Positions 1 to 8,781 of a DNA stretch of 64,000 bases are shown here, piece by piece. The notes under the pieces were generated by a model. It ran no database searches. It saw nothing but the letters and a program-made list of their open reading frames with translations, and had not been told where the DNA came from. The translations under genes were made by a program, and so were the position numbers. The first letter of the stretch is position 1, and each line of letters opens with the position of its first letter. Source of the stretch: JBGAJN01 sp044224905 (lineage in GTDB: Bacteria; Verrucomicrobiota; Verrucomicrobiia; Limisphaerales; JBGAJN01); NCBI GenBank assembly GCA_044224905.1, contig JBGAJN010000001.1:62001-126000 (forward strand). Reading direction: 5' to 3'.

Positions 1-498
1 ACCTGGTTCAACCAAATCAAGTCGGCTTCCACCAGCGTACGTGACGGAGTTCGAGTGTGGATTCTTCCCACGGATCAGTGGCAGCCCTTGGCGGAGCAGT
101 TGAAAGCCGCGCCGCACGCCGAGCAGCTAGGGAATCTGCGCATGCAGACGATTGAACGTATGCAAACGCAGATGGCGATGTCCGGACGCGCGATCGTGGA
201 CGGCAAGCCCGTTGCGGTCGGCACAGAGCTGCGGTTCTTCACCCGCGGCGGAAAGAGCGATGTTCGTCTGGCTGTTATCGCCGAAATCACGGAGCAACTT
301 CACCAATTCACTGCCAGCGCGCGCACGGCTCCGGTGACCAACTCTGTGCTTCAAACGAACCTCACGGCCGCGCTGCAAGCATCGGTGCCGGACGGCGGGG
401 CGTTGGTGATCGCGCACGAGGCCACCAACACTATCGCTGGCCGGGTGGTGTGGTTGATCGTTTCGCCGTCGCAAGTGAAGACCCAAGGCAAGCGATAG
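1..498 (+). CDS. C-terminal part of an unrecognised protein, cut by the window edge
   Basis: The frame is open from base 1, so the gene almost certainly begins upstream. The visible 165 codons end at a TAG. A GTG at base 55 could start a 147-residue protein, but the 18 in-frame codons before it look equally protein-like, so I favour a cut gene. The visible part is soluble, mixed alpha/beta in composition, with a hydrophobic strand near the end (VVWLIV). I see no catalytic motif and do not recognise the family. It converges on the response regulator with 15 bases between the stops. Confidence 0.6.
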   Translation, partial: TWFNQIKSASTSVRDGVRVWILPTDQWQPLAEQLKAAPHAEQLGNLRMQTIERMQTQMAMSGRAIVDGKPVAVGTELRFFTRGGKSDVRLAVIAEITEQLHQFTASARTAPVTNSVLQTNLTAALQASVPDGGALVIAHEATNTIAGRVVWLIVSPSQVKTQGKR

Positions 499-513
499 CG
501 GCAACACACCTCG

Positions 514-1200
514 TCAGACGACGAGCTTGTAACCGACCCCGTGCACCGTCGTGAGATGACGCGGGTTGCCACCGTCGTCGCCGAGCTTCTTGCGCAACGA
601 CACGATCACCTGATCCAGCGTGCGCGTCGTGCCGTAGTAAGAGTAACCCCAAACGTCGTTGAGCAGGCGGTCGCGAGAGAGCACTTCGCCCGGATACGCG
701 TGAAAAAGCTGGAGCAACTTCAACTCTTTCTCCGTGAGGTCTTCGACGATTTTTCCGCGCCGCAACTGAAAAGTCTTCGGCTCGATGGTTACCGCGCCAA
801 TGCTGAACGGCGCATCACCGTTTGACTCCGTCGACTGCACGCGGCGCAACAAGGCATGCACGCGAGCGAGGAGTTCACGAAGCCCGAACGGCTTGGTCAC
901 ATAATCGTCGGCGCCGAGTTCTAGGCCAATCACCTTGTCCATCTCCTGCCCTTTGGCAGTCAGCATAAGGATCGGCACGCGGCAGCCCTCCGCGCGCAGT
1001 TGTTTGCAAACGTCATATCCGCTCGCCCCGGGCAACATCACGTCGAGTACCACGAGCGTGGGCCGCTGCTCCTTCACGGTCGCAACGGCGCGATCGCCGC
1101 GGTCGCACGTCGCCACGTCGAAGCCTTCGCTCTTCAGAAGTTCTTCGAGACCGAGTCGGATATTCGTGTCGTCTTCGACGATGAGGATTTTGGTTTTCAC
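514..1200 (-). CDS. OmpR/PhoB-family response regulator
   Basis: This is a two-domain transcription factor of 228 residues. The receiver domain (about 1-120) has the acidic pair near residues 10-11, the phospho-acceptor Asp53 in VVLDVMLPG and the conserved Lys103 in DYVTKPF. The winged-helix DNA-binding domain (about 130-228) ends with the typical VHGVGYKLVV. The start is GTG, overlapping the TGA of the upstream kinase by four bases (GTGA), so the two are translationally coupled. Its partner is the adjacent histidine kinase. Target genes cannot be read from the sequence. Confidence 0.93.
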   Translation of the reverse strand: MKTKILIVEDDTNIRLGLEELLKSEGFDVATCDRGDRAVATVKEQRPTLVVLDVMLPGASGYDVCKQLRAEGCRVPILMLTAKGQEMDKVIGLELGADDYVTKPFGLRELLARVHALLRRVQSTESNGDAPFSIGAVTIEPKTFQLRRGKIVEDLTEKELKLLQLFHAYPGEVLSRDRLLNDVWGYSYYGTTRTLDQVIVSLRKKLGDDGGNPRHLTTVHGVGYKLVV

Positions 1201-3140
1201 GATGAAAGAGGTTGAGCGTTGTCGGCCAGGGGGAGGCGCAAGGCAAAGCAGCTCCCGCCGCCGCCGCGCGGCGCGTAAGTCACGTCACCGCCATGAGCAC
1301 GGGCAATCTGCCGTGCAAGGGTCAAGCCGAGTCCGGAGCCTTGAATGCCGCTGGCCAGCGAATCGTGCGCGCGGAAGAACTGTTCGAAGATTTTCTCCTC
1401 ACAACCCCGCAGCACACCCGGCCCACGATCAAGCACGGAGACTTCCGCAAGGTTCTCCGATCCGTTTTTAGCTGCGAGCGTCACGGTAATCGTCCGTGAA
1501 CCATTCGAATACTTCTCCGCATTGGACAGCAGATTGACCACGATTTGCGCCAATGCATCGCGATCGGCGCGAACGCGGACCGGCGTCGCAGGGGCATCAT
1601 ATTCCAGCGTGAATCCCGCCGCCTCCAGATGGGCGCGGTAGCCGGACACTGTTTCGCCGACGACTTGCGCGAGATCACACGGCTGCAGTTCGAACTGCTT
1701 TTCACCACGATCGAAGCGCGCGAAGTCGAGGACGTTGTTGATCAGCCGGGTAAGGCGCGCGGCCTCGGCGGTGATGATTCCGAAATACTGACGCTGCTTG
1801 TCCGGCGCGGCGCGGCCCTCAGAGAGCAACTCGGCGAACATGCGAATCGCGGTGAGCGGGGTCTTGAGCTCGTGAGAAACATTGCTGACGAAATCGGTCT
1901 TCTGTCGCGCCACCGCGAGTTGCCGGCGGACATCGCCAACGATGAGCCAGCTACCGACAACAATCGCTACGACCAACACACCGATGAGCAGCGCCAACGT
2001 AAGCGTCGCGACTCGCGCGGTCTGGCCGATCCGATCAGGATTCAACAGATAAACCGCAAGCTCCCAATGCGGCAGAGCTTCGCCAACTTCCGTGGCGACA
2101 AATGGACGTTTCCAGTTCGCAGTGAAACGGGAAGGCGTCACCGAAACCGGCCGCGCATTTTCATCGAGAAGCGCCACCGCGAGTTCGTTGGTGAGCGCCG
2201 GCTCGACACGAGGGACGTTGCGCAACTGTTCACGTAGCACCGCGAGATCAAGCAGCGCGCCGAACACGAGATCCGGCGTGCGCGGCGGTCGATACCAGAG
2301 CATCAGGTTGAGCCGGTTCTGGAGGAAGCGCGCCACCGTACCCTCCGTCGAGTCGCCGACCAATTGCCGGAACTCCGCCTCGGTGCTGGCGAGTTTGGAT
2401 ACGTTCTGAACCAAATTTCCAAATGCCTGCTGTTGCTGCGGGATCTGCTCGGCAACATCCGCCTGCTGCTGCCGCGGTGCGACGTTTCGCAATCGTTGCG
2501 CCTGCCCGTAGCTATTGTTGCCATTCAAAGAAATATTGTTCCCAATGCTCGAAAGGCTCGGCAACAACGACTGCCCGCCGCTGTTGTCGGCGTTCCGGTT
2601 CTGCGTTGCTTCGGCATTCGACCAGGAACTGTTGAAGTTTAAAGTGCCTCCATTGTTGAAAGTGCTATTGCCGATAGTGAGGCGGTTGTTATCGGGGTTA
2701 ACAGAACCGCCCTTGACGTTACTCCAATACACTTCGGCGCTGGCGCGGCTGGCGAGAAATTGATCGTTCTCCAAGCGGAACTGCCGCGCCTCGTTGCGTG
2801 CGACGAGCGCGGGTGAATAGATCGTGCCGCTCATCGAGACCACGAAACCAACATTCGCAATGGGCCAATTGGAGCGAATGTGATCGTCGAATTTCGGAGC
2901 CAGCGTCAACGGTGCGTTGGTCGCGAGTAAGGCTTCTACATGAGCCGCGAACTCACGCTGGCGCTCTTCGACGAGCGCATCTACGTCCCGCGCCAACGAG
3001 TCGGCAATATTTTGGCAAAGGAGGAACTGCTGACGTTCGAGAACAAACTGCTGATCGCGCAAGGAACGCAACGCCAGCCACGCGAGCACAAGACTCGGCG
3101 CGATGACGGCCACGGCAAACAGGATGGCCAGGCGTTTCAT
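1197..3140 (-). CDS. Membrane sensor histidine kinase with Asn/Gln-rich sensor insertion
   Basis: The protein has 647 residues. TM1 is about 5-25, a long periplasmic region follows to about 376, and TM2 is about 377-401. The HisKA dimerisation domain carries His423 in VSHELKTPLTA. The HATPase domain has an N box (NLLSNAEKYS, about 536-545), a G1 box DRGPGV (571-576) and a G2 box GSGLGL (601-606). This layout is that of a classical transmitter kinase phosphorylating the response regulator encoded immediately downstream. About 100 residues of the sensor region (roughly 140-240) are extremely rich in Asn, Gln, Ser and Gly and look like an inserted low-complexity segment. The stimulus is unknown. 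Confidence 0.93.
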   Translation of the reverse strand: MKRLAILFAVAVIAPSLVLAWLALRSLRDQQFVLERQQFLLCQNIADSLARDVDALVEERQREFAAHVEALLATNAPLTLAPKFDDHIRSNWPIANVGFVVSMSGTIYSPALVARNEARQFRLENDQFLASRASAEVYWSNVKGGSVNPDNNRLTIGNSTFNNGGTLNFNSSWSNAEATQNRNADNSGGQSLLPSLSSIGNNISLNGNNSYGQAQRLRNVAPRQQQADVAEQIPQQQQAFGNLVQNVSKLASTEAEFRQLVGDSTEGTVARFLQNRLNLMLWYRPPRTPDLVFGALLDLAVLREQLRNVPRVEPALTNELAVALLDENARPVSVTPSRFTANWKRPFVATEVGEALPHWELAVYLLNPDRIGQTARVATLTLALLIGVLVVAIVVGSWLIVGDVRRQLAVARQKTDFVSNVSHELKTPLTAIRMFAELLSEGRAAPDKQRQYFGIITAEAARLTRLINNVLDFARFDRGEKQFELQPCDLAQVVGETVSGYRAHLEAAGFTLEYDAPATPVRVRADRDALAQIVVNLLSNAEKYSNGSRTITVTLAAKNGSENLAEVSVLDRGPGVLRGCEEKIFEQFFRAHDSLASGIQGSGLGLTLARQIARAHGGDVTYAPRGGGGSCFALRLPLADNAQPLSS

Positions 3141-3170
3141 TTATTCAGCGTAGCGGATCGGGCAATTGAT

Positions 3171-4079
3171 TCAATTAGCTTGAGCACCAGTCAAGAAACG
3201 CGGGGCAGGCGCGTCGGAGATCAAGAGGTCGAGCGTGTTGGTCAGGAGCGGGAGACGGGACTTCGATCCAGCTTCCCTCGGTTTGATACTGAAGAGCATT
3301 CCCGCGCTGGGAGCCGGGTCACTTTTGATCTCAAGCTTGCCGGGTGCCGGGGTGAGCGAATTTTCACGGGAAGGTGGCACAGAGCCAAATTGGATTCCGC
3401 GAAGATTGATGCTGGTGAGAGAAGGCTCCGTGCGCTTGGCCGGATTGGCCGGCACCAGCGTGTAGGAGAACGCTCCGAGCAAAGTACCTTCACGAACCTG
3501 ATGACACTCGGCGCATTGAGCCTTTGCCCGCAACGCGCCGACGACGGCCAACCCGCCAACCACGTTGTTCCCGTGCGCAGCGTCCCCGACAACCAAGCTC
3601 GGAGTGACCACCAGATCGCGACCAGCGCGCAATTCCACCAGCGCATTCGATTCACTGAGGGTTAGCGGACGGCGTTGAAGAAACTTCCTCAACTCTTTCT
3701 TCGACATGAGGGCCATCGAGAACCCATCAATACCTCCGGTTTTCCGGAAGGCGATCGGCTCGTCCTCAAGGCCCAACAGGTCGGGCGTGGCGAAACGATA
3801 GGTCTCGCCATTGTAAGTAATGAAATCTTGCGGCGGCAAATACATGACGCGACTGAAGCCAAAGCCCGGTCTGGTCGCGAAGTCCACCTCGTAGCTAGCG
3901 TGCATCGCGTTCAAATTGGTGAAGGCTCGCGTGCGGCCACGATCGGCCGAGGAATGGACATCGGCGGCTCCACTGACACTTCGCGGAGGAGTTTCCTGCG
4001 CGCGAGCTGACACAGGAAGCATGGTGGTGGTCGAGGCCCCAACGACGACGGCGAAAAGAAGAAGGAATTTATTTTTCAT
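3171..4079 (-). CDS. Exported protein with a single c-type haem motif
   Basis: I place the start at the ATG that gives MKNKFLLLFAVVV, a clear signal peptide; an ATG six codons earlier gives a poorer N-terminus. The 302-residue product is predicted periplasmic. It holds one CxxCH motif (CAECH, 189-193), so covalent haem c attachment is likely. The rest does not follow a standard short cytochrome c fold, and a distal Met ligand is not obvious. It lies 30 bp downstream of the two-component genes on the same strand and may be co-transcribed. Role unknown; redox or electron transfer is an inference from the haem motif. Confidence 0.7.
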   Translation of the reverse strand: MKNKFLLLFAVVVGASTTTMLPVSARAQETPPRSVSGAADVHSSADRGRTRAFTNLNAMHASYEVDFATRPGFGFSRVMYLPPQDFITYNGETYRFATPDLLGLEDEPIAFRKTGGIDGFSMALMSKKELRKFLQRRPLTLSESNALVELRAGRDLVVTPSLVVGDAAHGNNVVGGLAVVGALRAKAQCAECHQVREGTLLGAFSYTLVPANPAKRTEPSLTSINLRGIQFGSVPPSRENSLTPAPGKLEIKSDPAPSAGMLFSIKPREAGSKSRLPLLTNTLDLLISDAPAPRFLTGAQAN

Positions 4080-4187
4080 GCCGCCACCGTGGCACAACTG
4101 CAGGGACGAGATGTCAGGGCGCGGTGAGAGATTGGTAAAAAAAGTGTAAGGCGAGAGGGCTACAACGCCCGGGGCGGCAGGTCGCGC

Positions 4188-5288
4188 CTACTTTCTCTCC
4201 GTTAGCGCCTTCTCGAAGTCCACGGTCTTCGCCAGATACAAGGTCAACGCGAGCACGCTGAACAATGCCAACAACAGGCTGATCAGCGTCGAACGGACCG
4301 CGTCGTAGGTGCCATGCAAAAGCGCTGGTAATCCGATAGCGACAATGAGCAGACCAGCTTTGCGCTGCGGATATTGGAGAGCAAAGCCGATGAAGTAGGC
4401 CGCGATTCCAGTCCAGATGGCGTGCAAGAATGGCAGTGTCGTGAGTCGCAGAATGTTCAGCAGGTAATACTCACCGAGGCCGCTGGAGTATGAAATGTTG
4501 CGACCCATTTGATAGTTCACGCCTTCGTAGATGCCGAAGCCCAGCCCCGCCATGAGTCCGTAGAACAACAGCGTGTGCGGTTGGTGCGGATCTTCTTTTC
4601 GTGAAATGAAAAACAGCACGAGCACCTTGCACGTTTCCTCGGGCACTCCGACCGCAAGGACATAACCCAACCAACGCACAATGAAATCACGCGAATCGGT
4701 CCACGTGATAAGCCAACTCAACGGGGGCAGACGATACGCAACGAGCAACAAGCTAATCGCCACGAGTCCTGTGCCGAAAAAGCAGATGAGGCAATTCTGC
4801 ATCGTGATCCGCGGGGCCGGAAAGACGTTGTAGAAAAACACGGCCCAAAGGGCGGAGAAATAGAAGGCGATCGCCCAGTAAGCGGAACGGATATCGCCAC
4901 GCTCACCAAACATCGCGATAATCAGCAAAGGGAGCAGCCCGATTCCAGCAATGGAGATGAGCTTTCGATTTTCAAACCAACGGAACGTTTTGAATTCCTC
5001 CCAAGGAACGAGCAGATGCGGCGTCAACGCTTTCAGGTCAGCAGCGGCGCGCTCGGCGAAGCTGGGATCAACATTCGAGCTTCCGTCACTCGGCGGCGTA
5101 GGATTTCCACCAGTCGGCGCGGCGCGGAATTTCACCCAGAACTCGTGAAATCGCTGGGGTGAGTTTTCGCCCTCGACGAAAATTAAAGTGTCCGGCTTGA
5201 CCGTCCCAGCCAGATGCAATTGTCGCAGCTCCTCGGCGGTGTAAGGCCCCACCCGCCCGGATGTCGCGTCCTCGTAAAAGTAGCGCAT
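4188..5288 (-). CDS. PrsW-family glutamic-type intramembrane protease with N-terminal GYF_2 domain
   Basis: The 366-residue protein joins two parts. Residues 1-52 match a GYF_2 domain (MRYFYED...GRVGPYTAEEL, ending with an aromatic-rich W). From about residue 110 it is polytopic and carries the PrsW signatures: Glu217-Glu218 with Lys221 in PEETCK, Glu255 in FGIYEG, His289 in LHAIW, and His325/Asp329 in HGTYDA. PrsW proteins cleave membrane anti-sigma factors in other bacteria; the substrate here is unknown and no anti-sigma factor gene is nearby. The GYF_2 part probably sits in the cytoplasm and binds a partner (inference). Confidence 0.85.
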   Translation of the reverse strand: MRYFYEDATSGRVGPYTAEELRQLHLAGTVKPDTLIFVEGENSPQRFHEFWVKFRAAPTGGNPTPPSDGSSNVDPSFAERAAADLKALTPHLLVPWEEFKTFRWFENRKLISIAGIGLLPLLIIAMFGERGDIRSAYWAIAFYFSALWAVFFYNVFPAPRITMQNCLICFFGTGLVAISLLLVAYRLPPLSWLITWTDSRDFIVRWLGYVLAVGVPEETCKVLVLFFISRKEDPHQPHTLLFYGLMAGLGFGIYEGVNYQMGRNISYSSGLGEYYLLNILRLTTLPFLHAIWTGIAAYFIGFALQYPQRKAGLLIVAIGLPALLHGTYDAVRSTLISLLLALFSVLALTLYLAKTVDFEKALTERK

Positions 5289-5357
5289 GGGCTTTTTTTA
5301 AAAGGAGAGGACTTCCAAGGCGAGTGGAAAGACAACGAGCAAAGCGATCAGCCACGC

Positions 5358-5966
5358 TCAACGCGCCGCAGTTGCGGCCCCTTGAAAAAATGCGCCCGCA
5401 GATTTGATTTCCAGGGAATTCAAAAACCAGCCAACGGCAAGGTGCATGGACTGAAATTTTGCTGGCAAGGTCGTCAGCGTCACTTCAAGAAAGCCGTGCG
5501 CGAAGGGAATTACGATTTCGCGTACCGCGACTTTAGAATTTGCTGTGACCACTTCTAAGTCGAACGCACGACCGGTTTGGTTGGCTCCGTAGCATTCGAA
5601 ATCATAGGTTATTTTCGCCTCCGGGTACCGCGCTTGGACTCGCTCGCGCGCGGCCTTCACGTCCAGCTTCGCCGGTCTCTCGTCCGCGGTCCAATTGACC
5701 CGACAGGCCAAGCTGGTCGACCAGTCCGGCGAAAGAAACGAGACCTGATATTTCTCCGCATCGAGATTGACCTGCCATTTATGGGGCGGAATGAAGGCGA
5801 TATCGTCGCGACCGCCGCACAAAAGGTAGCCCACCACTTTCCCACTCTCGGGGATCGCGACATCGTGACGAACGAGTTTGACGACCGAATCGGCTGCAAA
5901 GACCGGCAACATGGCCGCACACGCAGCCAGAGCGAGCGACGGGACGGCGAACAAACGGAGGAGCAT
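5358..5966 (-). CDS. Hypothetical exported protein at the end of the pseudopilin operon
   Basis: The 202-residue product begins with a clear signal peptide (MLLRLFAVPSLALAACAAML). The mature part is beta-rich with several Cys residues and no motif I can name. Its start lies nine bases after the stop of the pseudopilin-like gene upstream, so it is the last member of that minus-strand operon. That suggests a role linked to the pilus-like apparatus, but nothing in the protein proves it. Confidence 0.7.
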   Translation of the reverse strand: MLLRLFAVPSLALAACAAMLPVFAADSVVKLVRHDVAIPESGKVVGYLLCGGRDDIAFIPPHKWQVNLDAEKYQVSFLSPDWSTSLACRVNWTADERPAKLDVKAARERVQARYPEAKITYDFECYGANQTGRAFDLEVVTANSKVAVREIVIPFAHGFLEVTLTTLPAKFQSMHLAVGWFLNSLEIKSAGAFFQGAATAAR

Positions 5967-5975
5967 GGGAAATCC

Positions 5976-7712
5976 TTAATTGATATTGTTCGGAGCGACA
6001 GCCGCCCATTCACCACGCACCAACGCGCGTGCCTGAGGAGTCAGCGGCGGCAATTTGGACTGGTTTAAAAAATTGACATCGAACGCCCACTGGCGTGTCG
6101 GCGGACTATACACGCCAGAACCACCCCACGGTGCTGTTGCGGTCTGACTGTAAAACATCACCACCATAGAACCGTTGTAGGTCAAAGTGTCGCCACTCCA
6201 ATTCTCCAGGAACCTGGGGAAGTTCTCTACTCCGCCGCTGTAGGTGGTCCCGTTACTGGGGACAATCCCACCGAGGAACGCCGCGTTCACTGTCGTAGAA
6301 CTGGCGTTCCGCGTGGCGTTGAGACTGTTGCCGTCCGCCCAAGCCGAGGAGAGCACTGTAATCGCGTCACCAATCAACGCGGCAGGCTTGGTCAACGACG
6401 TATTGGTCGAACCCGTGGTGCCGTCGGACGGGAGGTTGTAATGACCTTTCACGTAGAGAGGATTGGGCGTCACTACCGTCAGGCCATTCGGCGGAAGATA
6501 AGATCCGTTGGTAATCGACAGGGCTGGCTCGGTATTGGGTGATTGCGTTCGCATGTCCGCCACGTAGATAGACATGATGTCGCGACCGCCCAACGCAGTG
6601 CGCAACGAACTGTTGGTGGCGCTCCACGTCTTTAACTTACCCACGTCCAGCTGGATTCCATTGATCGTTTTCGCTTCGCGGTAGTTGTAAAATGAATTAC
6701 TAAAATTGAGGAACTGATTGTACTCACCCGAAGGAATTGTGGTGCCGAAGTTGTTGACGTAGCCGCTCTTGACCGTGACGGACGAATTGGAGACCACGAC
6801 GATCATATCCGCCTGGTTGTACATTCGCTGCTTTCCCATCGCCGAAGTCGGATCTTCGGCCGATGGTGGCACTTCGAGAATGCCATGAATGGCGGCCGAG
6901 CTATTATTGGTGCCAATCGGCAATGTTAAGGTGTTGACGCCAGCATCGTGTTGGACACCTGGCGAATAAGTTACCGTCCCTTGCGAACGCGAGTTGTTGG
7001 GATCCAGCGGCGATTGTGTAGTAAAAATTTTTCCCGCCGCCGTTACGTCCCCGCCAAAGGTTAACGTGACACCATCGGGGCGCGTGTACAGATTAGAATT
7101 GCTATGCACGCGACCCGAGACAGTCATGTTTGCGCCCGGGTTAATCTCGCAATCCAAAGAGTAAAAGATCGCGAACTGAAAGATCGGAATGGTCGCAAGT
7201 TGAATGTCCTGCTTCACGCCGGCAGACACCTTCATCACGCTGTTGGGTTGCTTGGCGTTGGACACCACTCGATAAGTGGAAGCGTATCCAGAAAGTCCCG
7301 AATACTGCGACTGCAACGCAACGAGGTTGGTGGTGGCACTGACCAGCCGTTGAACGTAAGTGCGATTGGTCGTTCCCTGCGCGTTGCTGAATTGATAGTT
7401 TGTCCAGTGGGAGCTTTCCGCTGTCGTTGGGACAATGGTGGGATAGGAGTTCGAGTTGGCCACGACCAGTGTCTCGCCTCCGCTCTGGTAATCCTGCCCG
7501 AGCTTCGCCAGCACCTTTTCAGTGGCCGCTTCGGCTGCCGCGAGCGTGGCGAAGTATTCGTTATTCCTCTGGTTTAAGGTGGAGTTGTTGTTCGACCATT
7601 TCATCGTCGTGCCCAGCACGATCAAGCTCACGCCGGTGAACATCATGACCACCAGCAGCGCGTATCCCCGCGACCGCACCAGTGGCCGAGCCAAAAAAGG
7701 GGCAATCTTCAT
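5976..7712 (-). CDS. PilX-like pseudopilin-operon protein, large
   Basis: The 578-residue protein has an N-terminal membrane helix (about 17-38, YALLVVMMFTGVSLIVLGTT) after a short Arg-rich stretch, followed by a long Thr/Ser/Asn-rich beta-type ectodomain. It lacks the GFxxxE cleavage motif of true prepilins but resembles PilX-type N-termini (GYALLVVMMF), which often sit beside PilV and PilW proteins. The ectodomain contains phrases on ordered repeats of small residues and may be surface exposed. Its start overlaps the stop of the PilW-like gene by four bases, indicating translational coupling. Confidence 0.75.
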   Translation of the reverse strand: MKIAPFLARPLVRSRGYALLVVMMFTGVSLIVLGTTMKWSNNNSTLNQRNNEYFATLAAAEAATEKVLAKLGQDYQSGGETLVVANSNSYPTIVPTTAESSHWTNYQFSNAQGTTNRTYVQRLVSATTNLVALQSQYSGLSGYASTYRVVSNAKQPNSVMKVSAGVKQDIQLATIPIFQFAIFYSLDCEINPGANMTVSGRVHSNSNLYTRPDGVTLTFGGDVTAAGKIFTTQSPLDPNNSRSQGTVTYSPGVQHDAGVNTLTLPIGTNNSSAAIHGILEVPPSAEDPTSAMGKQRMYNQADMIVVVSNSSVTVKSGYVNNFGTTIPSGEYNQFLNFSNSFYNYREAKTINGIQLDVGKLKTWSATNSSLRTALGGRDIMSIYVADMRTQSPNTEPALSITNGSYLPPNGLTVVTPNPLYVKGHYNLPSDGTTGSTNTSLTKPAALIGDAITVLSSAWADGNSLNATRNASSTTVNAAFLGGIVPSNGTTYSGGVENFPRFLENWSGDTLTYNGSMVVMFYSQTATAPWGGSGVYSPPTRQWAFDVNFLNQSKLPPLTPQARALVRGEWAAVAPNNIN

Positions 7713-8323
7713 TCCAGGGTTCTCCGGGTGATTTTGGTTCGCAGTTGGTAGTAGTCGTAATAATTACCCGGGCCAATCGGGATCAACGGGTTCTCCAACT
7801 GATAAAACTGCAGCAGCAAACTGATGACGCGGTTGTTTTCGTTGTTGGTCAAAATATTCCCCGCGTAGTCTTCAGCGGAAAACACCATTTGATTGCTCAC
7901 CGAATTGGCGATGACTTCAAAAGCGCTCGTTCCATTGGTGGTTCGTTTGAGTTTCTTATCCACAGTCGACCAGAAGTAGCGAACATAGGTATTGGTATTG
8001 GTCGTCGGATAAATCTGGATGGCGCTGCCCACTTGGTTTGAATTGACGCCGACTTCCGAGAATGATGTCAGAGTGCCGCTTCCGATTCGAAGAATCTTCG
8101 CATTTCTGATCTCCGTCACCATCATACTGACCGCCTTGCGTGCGTCTTCGCTGGCAACCAGTTTCGCCTTCGAGATTTCAAACAACTTGATTCCAAAAAT
8201 GTGACTCGAAAGCAGTCCCGCCATCAGAAAAACGAAGATACCGGTGCTCAGCAAGATTTCCGGCAGGGTAAAACCACGCGAGGAAATCAGACGCGAACGA
8301 TGAGGTGTCAGGTTGAAGATCAT
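7709..8323 (-). CDS. PilW-like prepilin (pseudopilin)
   Basis: The 204-residue protein has a type III prepilin signal: a basic leader, then G|FTLPE followed by a hydrophobic helix (ILLSTGIFVFLMAGLL). Glu at position +5 of the mature protein is present, as needed for assembly and N-methylation. The cleaved protein should join a type IV pilus or type II secretion pseudopilus. It overlaps both neighbours by four bases, so the three pseudopilin genes form one tightly coupled operon. Confidence 0.87.
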   Translation of the reverse strand: MIFNLTPHRSRLISSRGFTLPEILLSTGIFVFLMAGLLSSHIFGIKLFEISKAKLVASEDARKAVSMMVTEIRNAKILRIGSGTLTSFSEVGVNSNQVGSAIQIYPTTNTNTYVRYFWSTVDKKLKRTTNGTSAFEVIANSVSNQMVFSAEDYAGNILTNNENNRVISLLLQFYQLENPLIPIGPGNYYDYYQLRTKITRRTLE

Positions 8324-8781
8324 TGGTCAGGAGCCCGGTAGGTGACCACTGTGTTCGTGTAGACGCCACGATTCCAAAATCGCCAGGTGCAATCCACGCG
8401 AACCATCTTCACGGGCGGGTTCGCCGATATATTGCTGATCGTGGTGATATTGGTGGCGTAAACAATATTGGTACCGGCAATCGGCACATCGAGGACGTCT
8501 ACTCGAGATGGAAAATTAGTTCCGACCAAGTTGTCGATTGGAGGATTCGCCTGCGTATCCCACTTAGCCGCCCGCGTCTGCTCTAGTCTTTGCTGCGCCA
8601 AAGAATTCGCCGCCAGGGAATAGGCGGCCCACTCCGCCTGCTGCGCTGATTGGACGTAACCAAGAACTCCGCCCGCAAACACCAACACGGTGATGCCTAC
8701 AGCCATAACAACCTCGGCCAAGGAAAAGCCTTCCAAACCGCGTTGCGACAACCTCGCTCCTGAACATTGCTGAATTCTCAT
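8320..8781 (-). CDS. PilV-like prepilin (pseudopilin), first gene of the operon
   Basis: The 153-residue protein carries a prepilin cleavage motif (EG|FSLAEVVMAV) with Glu+5 and a hydrophobic helix to about residue 45, then a short globular domain typical of PilV/GspI minor pilins. It is transcribed first, followed by the PilW-like and PilX-like genes. No pilus ATPase, PilC or prepilin peptidase is in the window, so the assembly machine must be encoded elsewhere. Confidence 0.87.
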   Translation of the reverse strand: MRIQQCSGARLSQRGLEGFSLAEVVMAVGITVLVFAGGVLGYVQSAQQAEWAAYSLAANSLAQQRLEQTRAAKWDTQANPPIDNLVGTNFPSRVDVLDVPIAGTNIVYATNITTISNISANPPVKMVRVDCTWRFWNRGVYTNTVVTYRAPDQ

